A stretch of 64,000 bases of DNA from Rubripirellula reticaptiva (GTDB lineage: Bacteria > Planctomycetota > Planctomycetia > Pirellulales > Pirellulaceae), in NCBI RefSeq assembly GCF_007860175.1, contig NZ_SJPX01000003.1, positions 1,065,380 to 1,129,379 on the forward strand, read 5' to 3'. Below are positions 56,117-64,000 of this stretch, one piece after another (position 1 is the stretch's first letter; each line of letters opens with the position of its first letter). Position numbers and translations under genes: made by a program. Under the pieces are notes generated by a model. It ran no database searches. It had not been told where the DNA came from and worked only from the letters and a program-made list of their open reading frames with translations.

Positions 56117-57087
56117 ATGCAAATCAGGCTGCGTCGAGTGATGCACTTCATGAGAGTCGTTATTAGCTTTTTCACATTCACCGTGTGTGTGGTGACGTGC
56201 CAAGCGTTGACGTACTCGCAGGAAACCACTCGTGGAGACGACTCGCGCGTTAGTCATGATCGTGACCGCGATTTTCCGAGCCCTACGATACCGAACCGGA
56301 AAAGACTTCGCCGATGTCGGCAGAGTAAGCTACGGCACGGCGGTGTTGCTTGAGAAGTTTCGCTGCGAGGTGTTTACCAGCGAGCTGGATGCTAGGCAAC
56401 CGATTGCACTGCGCTTTGACGATCGCGAGCGAATTCGGGTGGCCGAGTGCTACACCCATGCAGAGCGTCCGGACCGTTGGGCCGATGATCTTCGCGATCG
56501 AATCAATATCTTGAAGGATACCGACGGTGATAGTCGAGTGGACAAGCGAGACGTGTTCCGGGACGAATCGGTTCACTTGACCAGCATCGCGAAGTTGATG
56601 GGGGCGTGTACGCGAGTTGTCCGCCAAATCTGCTTTACATCGCGGATGCCGACGGCGACGATATGCCCGACGGCGAACCGAAAATGGTTCTGGTTGGATT
56701 CGAAGCGGACTCTACGAGCCACAACGTTGCCAACGGCTTGAAGGTCGGCCTCGACGGTTACCCCGACGGTTGTCTCTACGGTTGTCACGGTATCCTATCG
56801 GTATCAATGGTGGGCACTCCGGGAATGCCCGAGAGCCAAAGAACACCGGTCAACACGGCGATCTGATGTTATCAGCCAGACACAAAGCGTTTGAAGTGTT
56901 TTTCAGCGGCGGAACCAATCCGTGGAGACTTGATTGGAATGCCGACGGGCAACTGTTCTACACCAACACCGTGATTTGACATCTCTGGCACGGACTGCCC
57001 GGTGTGTATTGCGAACGAATGTTCGGCGATCATTTGAATCCTCACGTCTACGATGTCATCACGTATACGGCGGACCACGTTCATTGA
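56117..57087 (+). pseudogene. Decayed PVC-type membrane-bound dehydrogenase
   Basis: Recognisable pieces of one family appear in order but in different frames: a signal peptide-like start (MRVVISFFTFTVCVVTC), PYDTEPEKTSPMSAE ending at a stop, FRCEVFTSELDARQPIALRF, AECYTHAERPDRW, ILKDTDGDSRVDKRDVF, then a frameshift to YIADADGDDMPDGEPKMVLVG, another to KAFEVFFSGGTNPWRLDWNADGQLFYTNTVI, a TGA at 56977-56979 (apparently replacing Gly) and HLWHGLPGVYCERMFGDHLNPHVYDVITYTADHVH. At least three frameshifts and two internal stops. Family homology is also visible in the intact gene at 60904. The haem part is absent. Confidence 0.88.
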
Positions 57088-57109
57088 GATAAAGGAACTG
57101 ATCCATGCG

Positions 57110-57390
57110 AGTTCCAAGCAAATTTGCATCGGCGACGAGCACGGTAACCGAGCGATTCACTGGGCGATCCCTGCCCGTCGAATTCCCATCATTCAAACAC
57201 TGTGTAATTCCAACGCAGAGATCAACGCGAAACGTACGGATTTGCAGTCGCCGCTACATCTGGGCCATGCAGGTACGGTGCCTGCGTAGCGAACGAAGTG
57301 TTGTGATGGCGATTCAATGGTCAAAAAGTTTCTCAACCACGCGACGGCGAAACGCATCTGCAAAGATAGAGAGTCTGAAGTGTTAGGAAC
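57110..57390 (+). pseudogene. Ankyrin-repeat remnant
   Basis: Following directly on the decayed dehydrogenase, one frame reads DEHGNRAIHWAIPARRIPII ... NAEINAKRTDLQSPLHLGHAGT, which is an ankyrin repeat with its GNxAIHWAI and xSPLHL core. After a stop the repeat seems to continue in another frame (GDSMVKKFLNHATAKRICKD). There is no intact start and the frame is broken, so it is a degraded fragment. It may have been a separate gene or part of the neighbouring dehydrogenase. Confidence 0.65.
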
Positions 57391-57917
57391 GTAATGACAA
57401 ACAGAACCGCTATCGAGAATTTTCATTCGCGATAGTGAATCGTGAATTCCATACTCGTTAGTTGAACTCGAACAGTGAGATAGCAATTGTCGTGGAAGGT
57501 GTTGATGCTTTCGCACATCAGTCCAAAAATCGCTTGGCAGTTCGAAAATTGCGAGACGACGAATTTGTTGAGCTGACTGACTGGATTCTGTATCTACCTC
57601 GCGAGCATCTCCCGTTGCGCGACCGCGTGACGCTGTCTTGATTGCCCAGCAGTTTGTCCTTTTCTAAACGGACGATCGAAGGGCTCCCGATGGCCAGAAC
57701 GATCCAGAGAGAGAACGACGCTAGATTTTTTCGCTAGACTTTTGTGGTAGACGTAATGCACCGCTGGCGAGTTCGGTCGAATTTCTGAATCAGTGCTTCA
57801 AAGTCGCCCGACCGCTTTGGCCGGTTCGGCAGAAAACCTTTCGAACGGGCGGAGTATTTCGGCAACAATCGATATCGATTGTCGCAACGTCTAAACCGAG
57901 ACGGTCTTCGGAAAATC
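57391..57917. other. Intergenic region, possible small frame
   Basis: About 530 bases between the ankyrin remnant and the sialidase-like gene. A small open frame at 57492-57641 (GTG start, 49 codons) reads as plausible protein (LRDDEFVELTDWILYLPREH) but has no family or ribosome-binding site. Probably residual or noncoding sequence. Confidence 0.35.
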
Positions 57918-59342
57918 ATGAGAATTGAGGATAAAGCAACTGTGTCAAACCAAATTCCATTCGCTCGCCAGATGCTCGCATCCGTGGTGATTTCCAGTTT
58001 GCTCGCATGCTCTTCGTCGAGTTTTGCTCCGGCGCTCTACGCCCAGACGGTAGCGCCAGAGTCTGTGTTGGGTGACACCGCGATGCCTTCCTCCGACGAC
58101 GTATCGCAAACCTTCCCTTACGGAATCACCGGCAAGACACCACCTTCTTTGATCAAAATCAATTACGACGGTCAGCCTCCGTATCACAAGCACCGCATCA
58201 ATCTGAGGATCTTTCAAGGCTGCCCACAGGTAGAAATTTCCGAGGGCGGCAGACTTTGGGCAACTTGGTTTGGCTCCAACGTGCAATCCGAACGCGCACC
58301 GTTCCACCAAGGCCAGTTCTCGGTCATCTCGACTTCCGCAGACGATGGTAAAACTTGGCAAGAAGTGTTTGTCTTTGACCCGAGTGACCTGCTTGGTGGC
58401 GGCGCATCGGATCCGATGTTGTGGAAAGACGCCAAGGGCAATATTCGCTTTATTGGTCTTCGGAACATCGATTTCAAAGGCAAGGATGAATTCGCATCTT
58501 CGGCGTGGGAGTTCACGATGCTCGATCCAGAGAACGAGTACACTGCCTGGTCCTCGCCACGTCTACTTGGAAATAAAAACATCTCGGTCATGAAGCCGCT
58601 TATCTTCCCGGATGGAACGATCATGCGCTCGATGGACGACTTCAAACTCGTTGGCAAACCTAACGAAGTGAGGATTCGCTTTTTGAAAGAAGACTCCATC
58701 GGCAAGCCGATCTTTGTTTCTGAATTCCCCGTCGACAACGACGCGGTGTTTGCGGAGCAAATGCCAATCATCCGAAAGGATGGAAGCCTATTTACCTTCT
58801 ACCGCGCTAAAAAGGGCCAGAAGTTTGCCGAGTCTTTCGACGGCGGCAAGAACTGGAAACTTGGCGGCTATTATCCGATGCAGTTCTCAATCAACACGAA
58901 GTGCATTCTCAAAACACTCCCGTCGGGAAGAGTGCTGTTGGTCGCTAACGATGTCCAAATGAACGTGGACAACGGCAAGAGCAAGTTCTACTACACCGAT
59001 GGAAACGGCAATGAACGCGAGCTCGAAGGATACAAGGGCCCACGCGCCCGCATGACGGCCTACTTAAGTGACGACGACGGCAAAACCTTTTCGCACAAGT
59101 TGCTTTTGTGCGACGATGGCCAAATCAGTTACCCCTCGGCAACGATTAACAAAGATGGTGCGATTTACATCGCCTACGACCAGGGACGTGGCGTGATCGG
59201 CCAGCACACAATCTTTCTGTCGAAAATTTCCGAAGAAGACATTCTTGCTGGCGAACTTGTCGATGGCGAAAGCTTTTTGAACAACGTCGTGAGCCGCCCC
59301 AGCGATCAAGGTGGGGGACGCCGCGAGGGCGATAAAATCTAA
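57918..59342 (+). CDS. Secreted sialidase-like (BNR/Asp-box) protein
   Basis: 474 residues from the ATG at 57918. Signal peptide core MLASVVISSLLACSSSSFAPALYA. A six-bladed beta-propeller of the exo-sialidase type is shown by Asp-box motifs SADDGKTWQEV, SFDGGKNWKLG and SDDDGKTFSHK. Arg residues of the expected catalytic triad cannot be identified by eye, so sialidase activity is not certain; many planctomycete proteins of this kind may act on other glycans. Flanked by sulfatase and ThuA genes, so a glycan-degradation role fits the context. The longer frame from 57879 is rejected. Confidence 0.82.
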   Translation: MRIEDKATVSNQIPFARQMLASVVISSLLACSSSSFAPALYAQTVAPESVLGDTAMPSSDDVSQTFPYGITGKTPPSLIKINYDGQPPYHKHRINLRIFQGCPQVEISEGGRLWATWFGSNVQSERAPFHQGQFSVISTSADDGKTWQEVFVFDPSDLLGGGASDPMLWKDAKGNIRFIGLRNIDFKGKDEFASSAWEFTMLDPENEYTAWSSPRLLGNKNISVMKPLIFPDGTIMRSMDDFKLVGKPNEVRIRFLKEDSIGKPIFVSEFPVDNDAVFAEQMPIIRKDGSLFTFYRAKKGQKFAESFDGGKNWKLGGYYPMQFSINTKCILKTLPSGRVLLVANDVQMNVDNGKSKFYYTDGNGNERELEGYKGPRARMTAYLSDDDGKTFSHKLLLCDDGQISYPSATINKDGAIYIAYDQGRGVIGQHTIFLSKISEEDILAGELVDGESFLNNVVSRPSDQGGGRREGDKI

Positions 59343-59673
59343 GATCGACTGCGATTGTCTGTGCTGGATTGCGAGCGTGTCGCCGACTCGTTGACTACAA
59401 GATCGTGACGCTTTTGATGTCGTTGTGGATGCTTGCTTGACGCGAGAAAAGCGTAATCGCTTGCCGCTTCATCGAGAGTCGGTCCGAAACGAACAGTCGC
59501 CGACTTTCTGCTCGTCATGCCTCTGTCTTCCGCAGGTTCGCTGGGCTTTTACATGATGTGCATCGCCTGATGACGGTTCGATTGTTTCGTTTGAAAGCAT
59601 CACAGCACAAAGCCAATCTCCTCTTCGCAAATCCTCTTTGGCCTCGCTAGTCTGATCTCGTTGTGGTCGAACG
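59343..59673. other. Convergent intergenic region
   Basis: 331 bases between the 3' ends of the sialidase-like and ThuA genes. No gene and no strong terminator hairpin recognised. Confidence 0.4.
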
Positions 59674-60612
59674 CTACTTCTCTGGTGCTAGAGCGGGTTG
59701 CTGAATTGACGCGTCGGATGTGGCAGTGTCGTCTGCATTCAGATCACCGATGGCGTACTGAATCCCGTCGAGGATGTGCCTCAAAATATCGGGGTTCTCG
59801 AACGTCTCGTCACGATGCCCAAAGTTGGTGTAGAAGACACGTCCCTTGCCAGCTTTGTGAATCCACGACACGGGCACTTCGCGAGGCCCATCGTTGATGC
59901 GCCCCGAGACTTCATCCTTGCTCATGTCCAAGCTGACTAGCAATCGCAGGACACTTGGCCCTTGGTAAGAATCCGGTCTGTATTGATAGATCTCGTCCTG
60001 GTGCCAGAACCCCTGGCCCTTAAAAGTTGCATTCAAAATGTGTTTTGGATCGTCCAGTTTGAACGCCCACGTCCCACCAGCGCCCCAGGGATGACCTGCA
60101 AATCGTCCTCCGACCAATTCCACACATTCGGGGTGCCGCCCGAAGTTGTCACTTGCCGCGTGAATTCCTGCTAAGCCCTTTCCATCGGCAATGAAATCTA
60201 AAAATGCATTGAGTTGGGATGGCTTGGGAAATTGCATGCCCGTCGTGTTGTTCAAAATGATGCAGTCATACTGCTTCAGATTTTCAGTCGTGAACACGTC
60301 ATAGCTGTCCGCGATATCGGCACTGTAGGCATCGGTCTTGGCACCCATCTGTTCGACCGCATAGTTGGCTGAAGGAATCGAACCGTGCACGAACCCCTCA
60401 CAGCGATAGAACACCAACGCTTTTCTCGGTTTGGTTGGTTTGACAGTCGCTTCAATAGGGATGGCAGCGATGATTGCGTCCTTCGCGTTCTGCGATACGT
60501 CAAATTTGGCTTTTCGCTGTTCCCAGGTCGGTTTCTGTTTCGGCTTGTCCTGCGCGGTGACGACCGCGGCTGTGAAAATAAAAACGAGAGCTATGGCGGC
60601 AGGTCGAATCAT
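59674..60612 (-). CDS. ThuA-domain secreted protein
   Basis: 312 residues from the ATG at 60612. Signal peptide (MIRPAAIALVFIFTAAVVTAQ) followed by a lysine-rich linker. A class I glutamine amidotransferase-like ThuA fold: KALVFYRCEGFVHGSIPSANYAVEQMG, CIILNNTTG, GLAGIHAASDNF, ELVGGRFAGHPWGAGGT, RVFYTNFGHRDETFENPDILRHILDGIQYAIGD. ThuA was named from trehalose utilisation, but the activity is unproven. In this phylum it commonly accompanies PVC-type dehydrogenases and sulfatases, and here it is divergent from a PVC dehydrogenase gene. A longer frame to 60651 is rejected. Confidence 0.9.
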   Translation of the reverse strand: MIRPAAIALVFIFTAAVVTAQDKPKQKPTWEQRKAKFDVSQNAKDAIIAAIPIEATVKPTKPRKALVFYRCEGFVHGSIPSANYAVEQMGAKTDAYSADIADSYDVFTTENLKQYDCIILNNTTGMQFPKPSQLNAFLDFIADGKGLAGIHAASDNFGRHPECVELVGGRFAGHPWGAGGTWAFKLDDPKHILNATFKGQGFWHQDEIYQYRPDSYQGPSVLRLLVSLDMSKDEVSGRINDGPREVPVSWIHKAGKGRVFYTNFGHRDETFENPDILRHILDGIQYAIGDLNADDTATSDASIQQPALAPEK

Positions 60613-60903
60613 GTCTCTTGGTTTCCAATAGTTGGATGGTGAAATGGACAAGGCATTCGTTCTTTCGTGTCCTGACGAGCGTGCCTCGTCGCGAAGGCGG
60701 CGTCAGCCGTGGGGGGACAGAGATTATCCGCTAATCGCGAGTCCCAAGCTAGCGCTCGATGTACTCGATCTTAAAAAGCGGCTTCGGCGGATGAGTATTC
60801 GAGATCTTTGATCTCTTGACTTGATTTAGCGCAACCCATTGGGCAAATTGGCTATTCCTCTGTTGCCACAGAATACCCACCGAACGACTCGAATTGCCGT
60901 AGC

Positions 60904-63051
60904 ATGCTCCAACGCTCGATTGCCTTCGCTTTAGTCCTCTTCCTCCCTTGTTTGTCGCTTACCAAAGCTCAATCGCAGAGTTCGAAAGCTCCGCCGCTAA
61001 CTCCCGAGCAGTCGATTGCCACAATGCAGATCCAGCCCGGATATCGCGTTATCCCGGTGCTGACCGAGCCACAGATTCACGAACCGACGGCGATTGCGTG
61101 GGATGGCGATGGTCGGATGTACGTTGTGGAAATGCGAACATACATGCAAGACATCGACGGCACGGGGGAAATGAAGCGAGGGAGTCGTGTGTCACGTCAC
61201 GAGGACACCGACGGAGATGGCGAGTACGACAAGCACACGGTCTTCGCCGACAATTTGTTGGTGCCGCGAATGGTGTTGCCGCTGTTGGATCGAGTCATCA
61301 TTGGCGAAACCAACACGTTGGACTTGAAGAGCTACCAAGACACCAACGACGACGGTGTCGCGGACAAAATTGAAATGTGGCACGAGTTGGGGCCACGAGC
61401 CGGAAACATGGAGCATCAACCCAGTGGTCTGATCTGGAACATCGACAACTGGATCTACACGACCTATTCACAGCACCGGCTTCGTCTTTCGAACGGAAAA
61501 GTCATTCAAGAACCGCTTCCGTACGGTGCCGGTCAGTGGGGTCTGACTCAAGACAACGTCGGCCGAATGTTCTTCTCAACGGCGGGAGGCGAAAACCCGG
61601 CACACAATTTTCAGCAACCGATCGTTTACGGCAAGTTGGATCTGCCGGGCGAACAGGCCGATGGGTTTCGCGAAGTTTATCCGATCGACAACGTGCCCGA
61701 TGTCCAAGGCGGTCTGAAGCGAGTGCGTGACGACGGTTCGCTGAATTGGTTTACCGGTTGTTGCGGTCAATCGATCTATCGAGGCAACCGATTACCTCCT
61801 GATGTCGATGGTGATCTGTTCATTTGCGAACCTGTAGGTCGACTGATCCGACGGGCAAAAGTTGCCAACGACGAAGGGCGGATCGTAGTTTCTAATGCGT
61901 ATGACAAGCAAGAGTTCATCGCGGCGACCGATCCCAATTTTCGTCCGGTCAACAGTGCCACCGGGCCTGACGGTTGTCTGTACATCGTCGATATGTACCG
62001 CGGCATCATTCAAGAAGGCGCCTGGGTTCGCGAAGGCTCGTATCTTCGTGAAGTCGTTCAGGAATACGAGCTAGATAAAAATATCGGCCGAGGTCGAATT
62101 TTTCGCGTCGATCAGGGGTCGACCAAGCGAGGGTCACAACCCCGAATGCTTGACGAGACTCCGGTGCAATTGGTTGCTCATCTATCAAATCCGAACGGAT
62201 GGTGGCGCGACGAGGCACAGAAGTTGATCATTTTGCATGGTGACAAGAGCGTCTTGCCTGAACTGCAACACCTAGCCCGATCGGGAAGTGATCCGCTCGG
62301 GCGTCTGCATGCCCTGTGGACACTCGAAGGACTGGACGCAGCCGATTCTGAATTGCTGTTGCAAGGATTCGGGGACAGTGACGCTCGCGTCCGCGCCGCC
62401 GCCGTGCGTATCGCCGAGACACGACTGGATTCGGATTCTCAGCTCGCCCGAGGCGTCGCCGCACTGGTACGTGACGAATCACCCGATGTCGTGATCCAGA
62501 CACTGCTGTCCGCGATCCGAGGAAAGCACGCGCAAGCGGATAGAATCGTTGCGGAAATCTTGTCATCTCACCCAAGTAACAAGTGGATTGCTTCGATTGA
62601 GCAACAGGTGCGAGCCGGTATGGCGGCAATCGAAGCCGAACAACGAAAACACGCTGAAATGGCAGAACGCAACAAGGCACTGGCCGAGTCGGTGGTTCAG
62701 GGCAAAGCGATTTTTTCGACACTCTGCGTCACTTGTCACGGCGCCGATGGAAATGTCAAGAAACCGCCGGCGTATTCAAGAGAGATATCTGCGGTCGAGA
62801 TCGTTCTAATTTCGGGAAGAGAGTTGCTCGATGCAAATTCTGGATTGGTTCGCGGGCGACTAGTAACGTTTTGTGGGTCATGGAAGAAATTTGTCGCTCC
62901 ACCTGGACGAGCCATTTTCGTTCCGAACTTGAATCGGGGCTGCTCTACCGCGAAGTCCTTCGAGAGGCGGCATCATCTTGAAGACGCCACGCTCGCGGAC
63001 AAAGCACGTGAACCAGAAAAGCCTTTCCGAACCGGGATTTCGCAATATTGA
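60904..63051 (+). CDS. PVC-type membrane-bound dehydrogenase with haem motif; altered C-terminus
   Basis: 715 residues. Signal peptide (about 1-22), then the PVC-type dehydrogenase beta-propeller (IQPGYRVIPVLTEPQIHEPTAIAWDGDGRMYVVEMRTYMQD, HEDTDGDGEYDKHTVFADNLLVPRMVLPL, RLIRRAKV, GPDGCLYIVDMYRGIIQEG). HEAT-like repeats occupy about 410-580, a coiled helix follows, and a c-type haem motif TLCVTCHGADGN lies near residue 620. After this motif the sequence (from about 626) is unlike a cytochrome c domain: no distal Met motif, and no membrane or family resemblance. It probably reflects a frameshift or a rearranged 3' end. A decayed paralogue lies at 56117-57087. Divergent from ThuA. Confidence 0.85.
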   Translation: MLQRSIAFALVLFLPCLSLTKAQSQSSKAPPLTPEQSIATMQIQPGYRVIPVLTEPQIHEPTAIAWDGDGRMYVVEMRTYMQDIDGTGEMKRGSRVSRHEDTDGDGEYDKHTVFADNLLVPRMVLPLLDRVIIGETNTLDLKSYQDTNDDGVADKIEMWHELGPRAGNMEHQPSGLIWNIDNWIYTTYSQHRLRLSNGKVIQEPLPYGAGQWGLTQDNVGRMFFSTAGGENPAHNFQQPIVYGKLDLPGEQADGFREVYPIDNVPDVQGGLKRVRDDGSLNWFTGCCGQSIYRGNRLPPDVDGDLFICEPVGRLIRRAKVANDEGRIVVSNAYDKQEFIAATDPNFRPVNSATGPDGCLYIVDMYRGIIQEGAWVREGSYLREVVQEYELDKNIGRGRIFRVDQGSTKRGSQPRMLDETPVQLVAHLSNPNGWWRDEAQKLIILHGDKSVLPELQHLARSGSDPLGRLHALWTLEGLDAADSELLLQGFGDSDARVRAAAVRIAETRLDSDSQLARGVAALVRDESPDVVIQTLLSAIRGKHAQADRIVAEILSSHPSNKWIASIEQQVRAGMAAIEAEQRKHAEMAERNKALAESVVQGKAIFSTLCVTCHGADGNVKKPPAYSREISAVEIVLISGRELLDANSGLVRGRLVTFCGSWKKFVAPPGRAIFVPNLNRGCSTAKSFERRHHLEDATLADKAREPEKPFRTGISQY

Positions 63052-63295
63052 TCGAACAAGCGGCTTCGTCGCTCGCCTTCATGAGTGTCCCTCTACGGAT
63101 ACGCCAGAAGAACATTGCCAAATCAATTTTCTTCATCTTTGAAGGTGTTTTGCGTGGTGAAACGACTAATCGATCGGAACCATCGGTGTTTGCCTGACCC
63201 GCTACGGCAGGGATCTTTGAATCATGCTCGTATCGAAAGAAAGTTCGTTGCGATACAGTCGGGGATCTCATCGCAAACAGTTGTCCGAGGAAATC
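63052..63295. other. Short intergenic region
   Basis: About 240 bases between the PVC dehydrogenase gene and the next small gene. No gene supported; overlapping frames on both strands have no family resemblance. It may be the continuation of the rearranged sequence at the dehydrogenase 3' end. Confidence 0.35.
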
Positions 63296-63601
63296 ATGGC
63301 AAAAGACGATCAAGAAGCCCCGAAAAACGAAGAACGCGTGTCGGCGTCAGACCACACGCAAAAAATCAAGGCGCAGATTCTCGAGAAGACCGGCCAACCG
63401 CCGCGACTGCATCACGTGGAAGTGTGCCAGCACCACAATGGGAACTATCGGGTTAACGTTTGGGAGAAACTGGTGCCCTCGGGCAATACGAGTTTTTCGA
63501 CAGAAATCCACATTGGGTCATCGTACTATTTGAAGGTCTCGGATTCTGGCGAGATCGTCCACAGCAACCCGCCGCTAACTCTGCGTTGTTTCTCGGCGTA
63601 A
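63296..63601 (+). CDS. Hypothetical small protein
   Basis: 101 residues starting at ATG with GAGG six bases upstream. Charged start (MAKDDQEAPKNEERVSASDH), a short helix (KIKAQILEKTG), then a beta-rich section (RLHHVEVCQHHNGNYRVNVWEKLV, SSYYLKVSDSGEIV). There are no transmembrane segments. It could be a small intracellular beta-barrel-like protein; no family recognised. A longer frame upstream to 63224 is rejected. Confidence 0.7.
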   Translation: MAKDDQEAPKNEERVSASDHTQKIKAQILEKTGQPPRLHHVEVCQHHNGNYRVNVWEKLVPSGNTSFSTEIHIGSSYYLKVSDSGEIVHSNPPLTLRCFSA

Positions 63602-63932
63602 ACTGCGCACCCAAGACCTCAAAATTTAGCTCCGGCAATCTTTCAGTCGCGCCTGGTCGTATGAGTAAATTTCGACAGAGAGCTCGGGGCGATTTGACAC
63701 CCCGTCGCAGGTTCTTGCGGCGTCGAGCGACGCCGAGAAACATCGGGTTGTCTGGTTGTCGAGGCGGGGGGCGTGTCGCGGAACACAAGCGGAACCACGA
63801 TTGATTCGAATTTTCGTTTGTTTCGTTTCTCACACCATTGACCCCGGATCGCAAGGACGGCTGGTGCCATCTCAATGATCGATAGTACATTCGCCTTGCT
63901 GCTTAGCTACTAAAGTGCCTTCGAGTTGACGC
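63602..63932. other. Intergenic region with two adjacent hairpins
   Basis: Two inverted repeats lie after the preceding gene: CGGGG (63685-63689) with CCCCG (63700-63704), and CGGCGTCG (63718-63725) with CGACGCCG (63728-63735, two-base loop). Neither has a T-run. The pair resembles a REP-like or termination element. Open frames on the minus strand across it (for example 63453-63890) look artefactual. Confidence 0.5.
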
Positions 63933-64000
63933 ATGTCTAGCAACCTTACCGAGAAGCCCGCCGACCACGCTACGAAATCAACGGCAGAGATTACTGTTCG
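63933..64000 (+). CDS. Truncated gene at the right edge
   Basis: An open frame begins at ATG and runs off the window after 22 codons (MSSNLTEKPADHATKSTAEI...). The N-terminus is hydrophilic and has no recognisable motif. No strong ribosome-binding site is seen, so it is only a candidate gene start. Confidence 0.35.
   Translation, partial: MSSNLTEKPADHATKSTAEITV

Noticed and set aside
56232-56979. Programmed frameshifting in the dehydrogenase remnant
   Set aside because: Several frameshifts and stops with no slippery sequence and missing domains indicate decay, not programmed recoding.
63453-63890. 145-codon minus-strand ORF across the small gene and the hairpins
   Set aside because: Runs antisense through a supported gene and a palindromic intergenic region; Arg/Pro-rich composition of a chance frame.
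1-64000. Insertion sequences, prophage or integrase genes
   Set aside because: No transposase, recombinase or phage structural motifs, and no terminal inverted repeats with target duplications were found by reading.

Overview
The window looks like a chromosomal segment of a planctomycete close to Rhodopirellula (Pirellulaceae). The evidence is the paired DUF1501/DUF1553 and DUF1552/DUF1592 secreted haem proteins, a PVC-type dehydrogenase, a type I sulfatase, ThuA and sialidase-like secreted proteins, two giant extracellular proteins that begin with the planctomycete sorting motif LEQRRLLA/LEQRQLLA and end in dockerin repeats, and long gaps between genes. No phage, insertion sequence, CRISPR array or rRNA was seen. 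This assignment rests on recognised families only.

Left arm (1-13.4 kb): a truncated gene, csrA, tRNA-Glu(UUC) with a terminator, then a complete chemotaxis locus in two divergent arms. The minus-strand arm reads HPt, CheA, CheW, a membrane receptor with three PAS domains, CheY, CheB, CheR, CheX. The plus-strand arm reads CheY, CheX and a soluble zinc-binding (CZB) receptor. Receptors control CheA through CheW, CheA phosphorylates the CheYs and CheB, CheR and CheB set receptor methylation, and the CheX proteins are probable CheY-P phosphatases. The upstream HPt ORF and cheA are in the same frame, separated by a single TGA and joined by 46 open codons, so they look like one two-HPt CheA interrupted by one stop codon.

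Middle (13.8-36 kb): a PqqD-like/M50 protease/HlyD fusion paired with a GAF-HlyD protein (a probable envelope or peptide-export system), an orphan response regulator, alaS, an unusual Pup-ligase/Dop-family enzyme with an inserted hydrophobic region, dinB, a HAD phosphatase, ubiE-ubiX, a small lipoprotein, a UDP-glucuronate decarboxylase, the DUF1592-DUF1552 pair, a small HAMP-like membrane protein, a secreted protein with cysteine every fifth residue, and a winged-helix regulator.

Right arm (36-64 kb): extracellular and glycan functions. These are two divergent giant dockerin proteins, a polysaccharide deacetylase with FG-GAP repeats, the DUF1553-DUF1501 pair, a nuclease-like DUF2726 protein with a secreted partner, an adenylate kinase, a sulfatase, a strongly decayed PVC-dehydrogenase pseudogene followed by an ankyrin remnant, a sialidase-like protein, a ThuA protein, and a PVC dehydrogenase whose C-terminus is abnormal just after its haem motif. 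The best leads for new biology are the interrupted CheA, the membrane-inserted Pup-ligase homologue with no visible proteasome partner, and the PqqD-M50-HlyD/GAF-HlyD pair.
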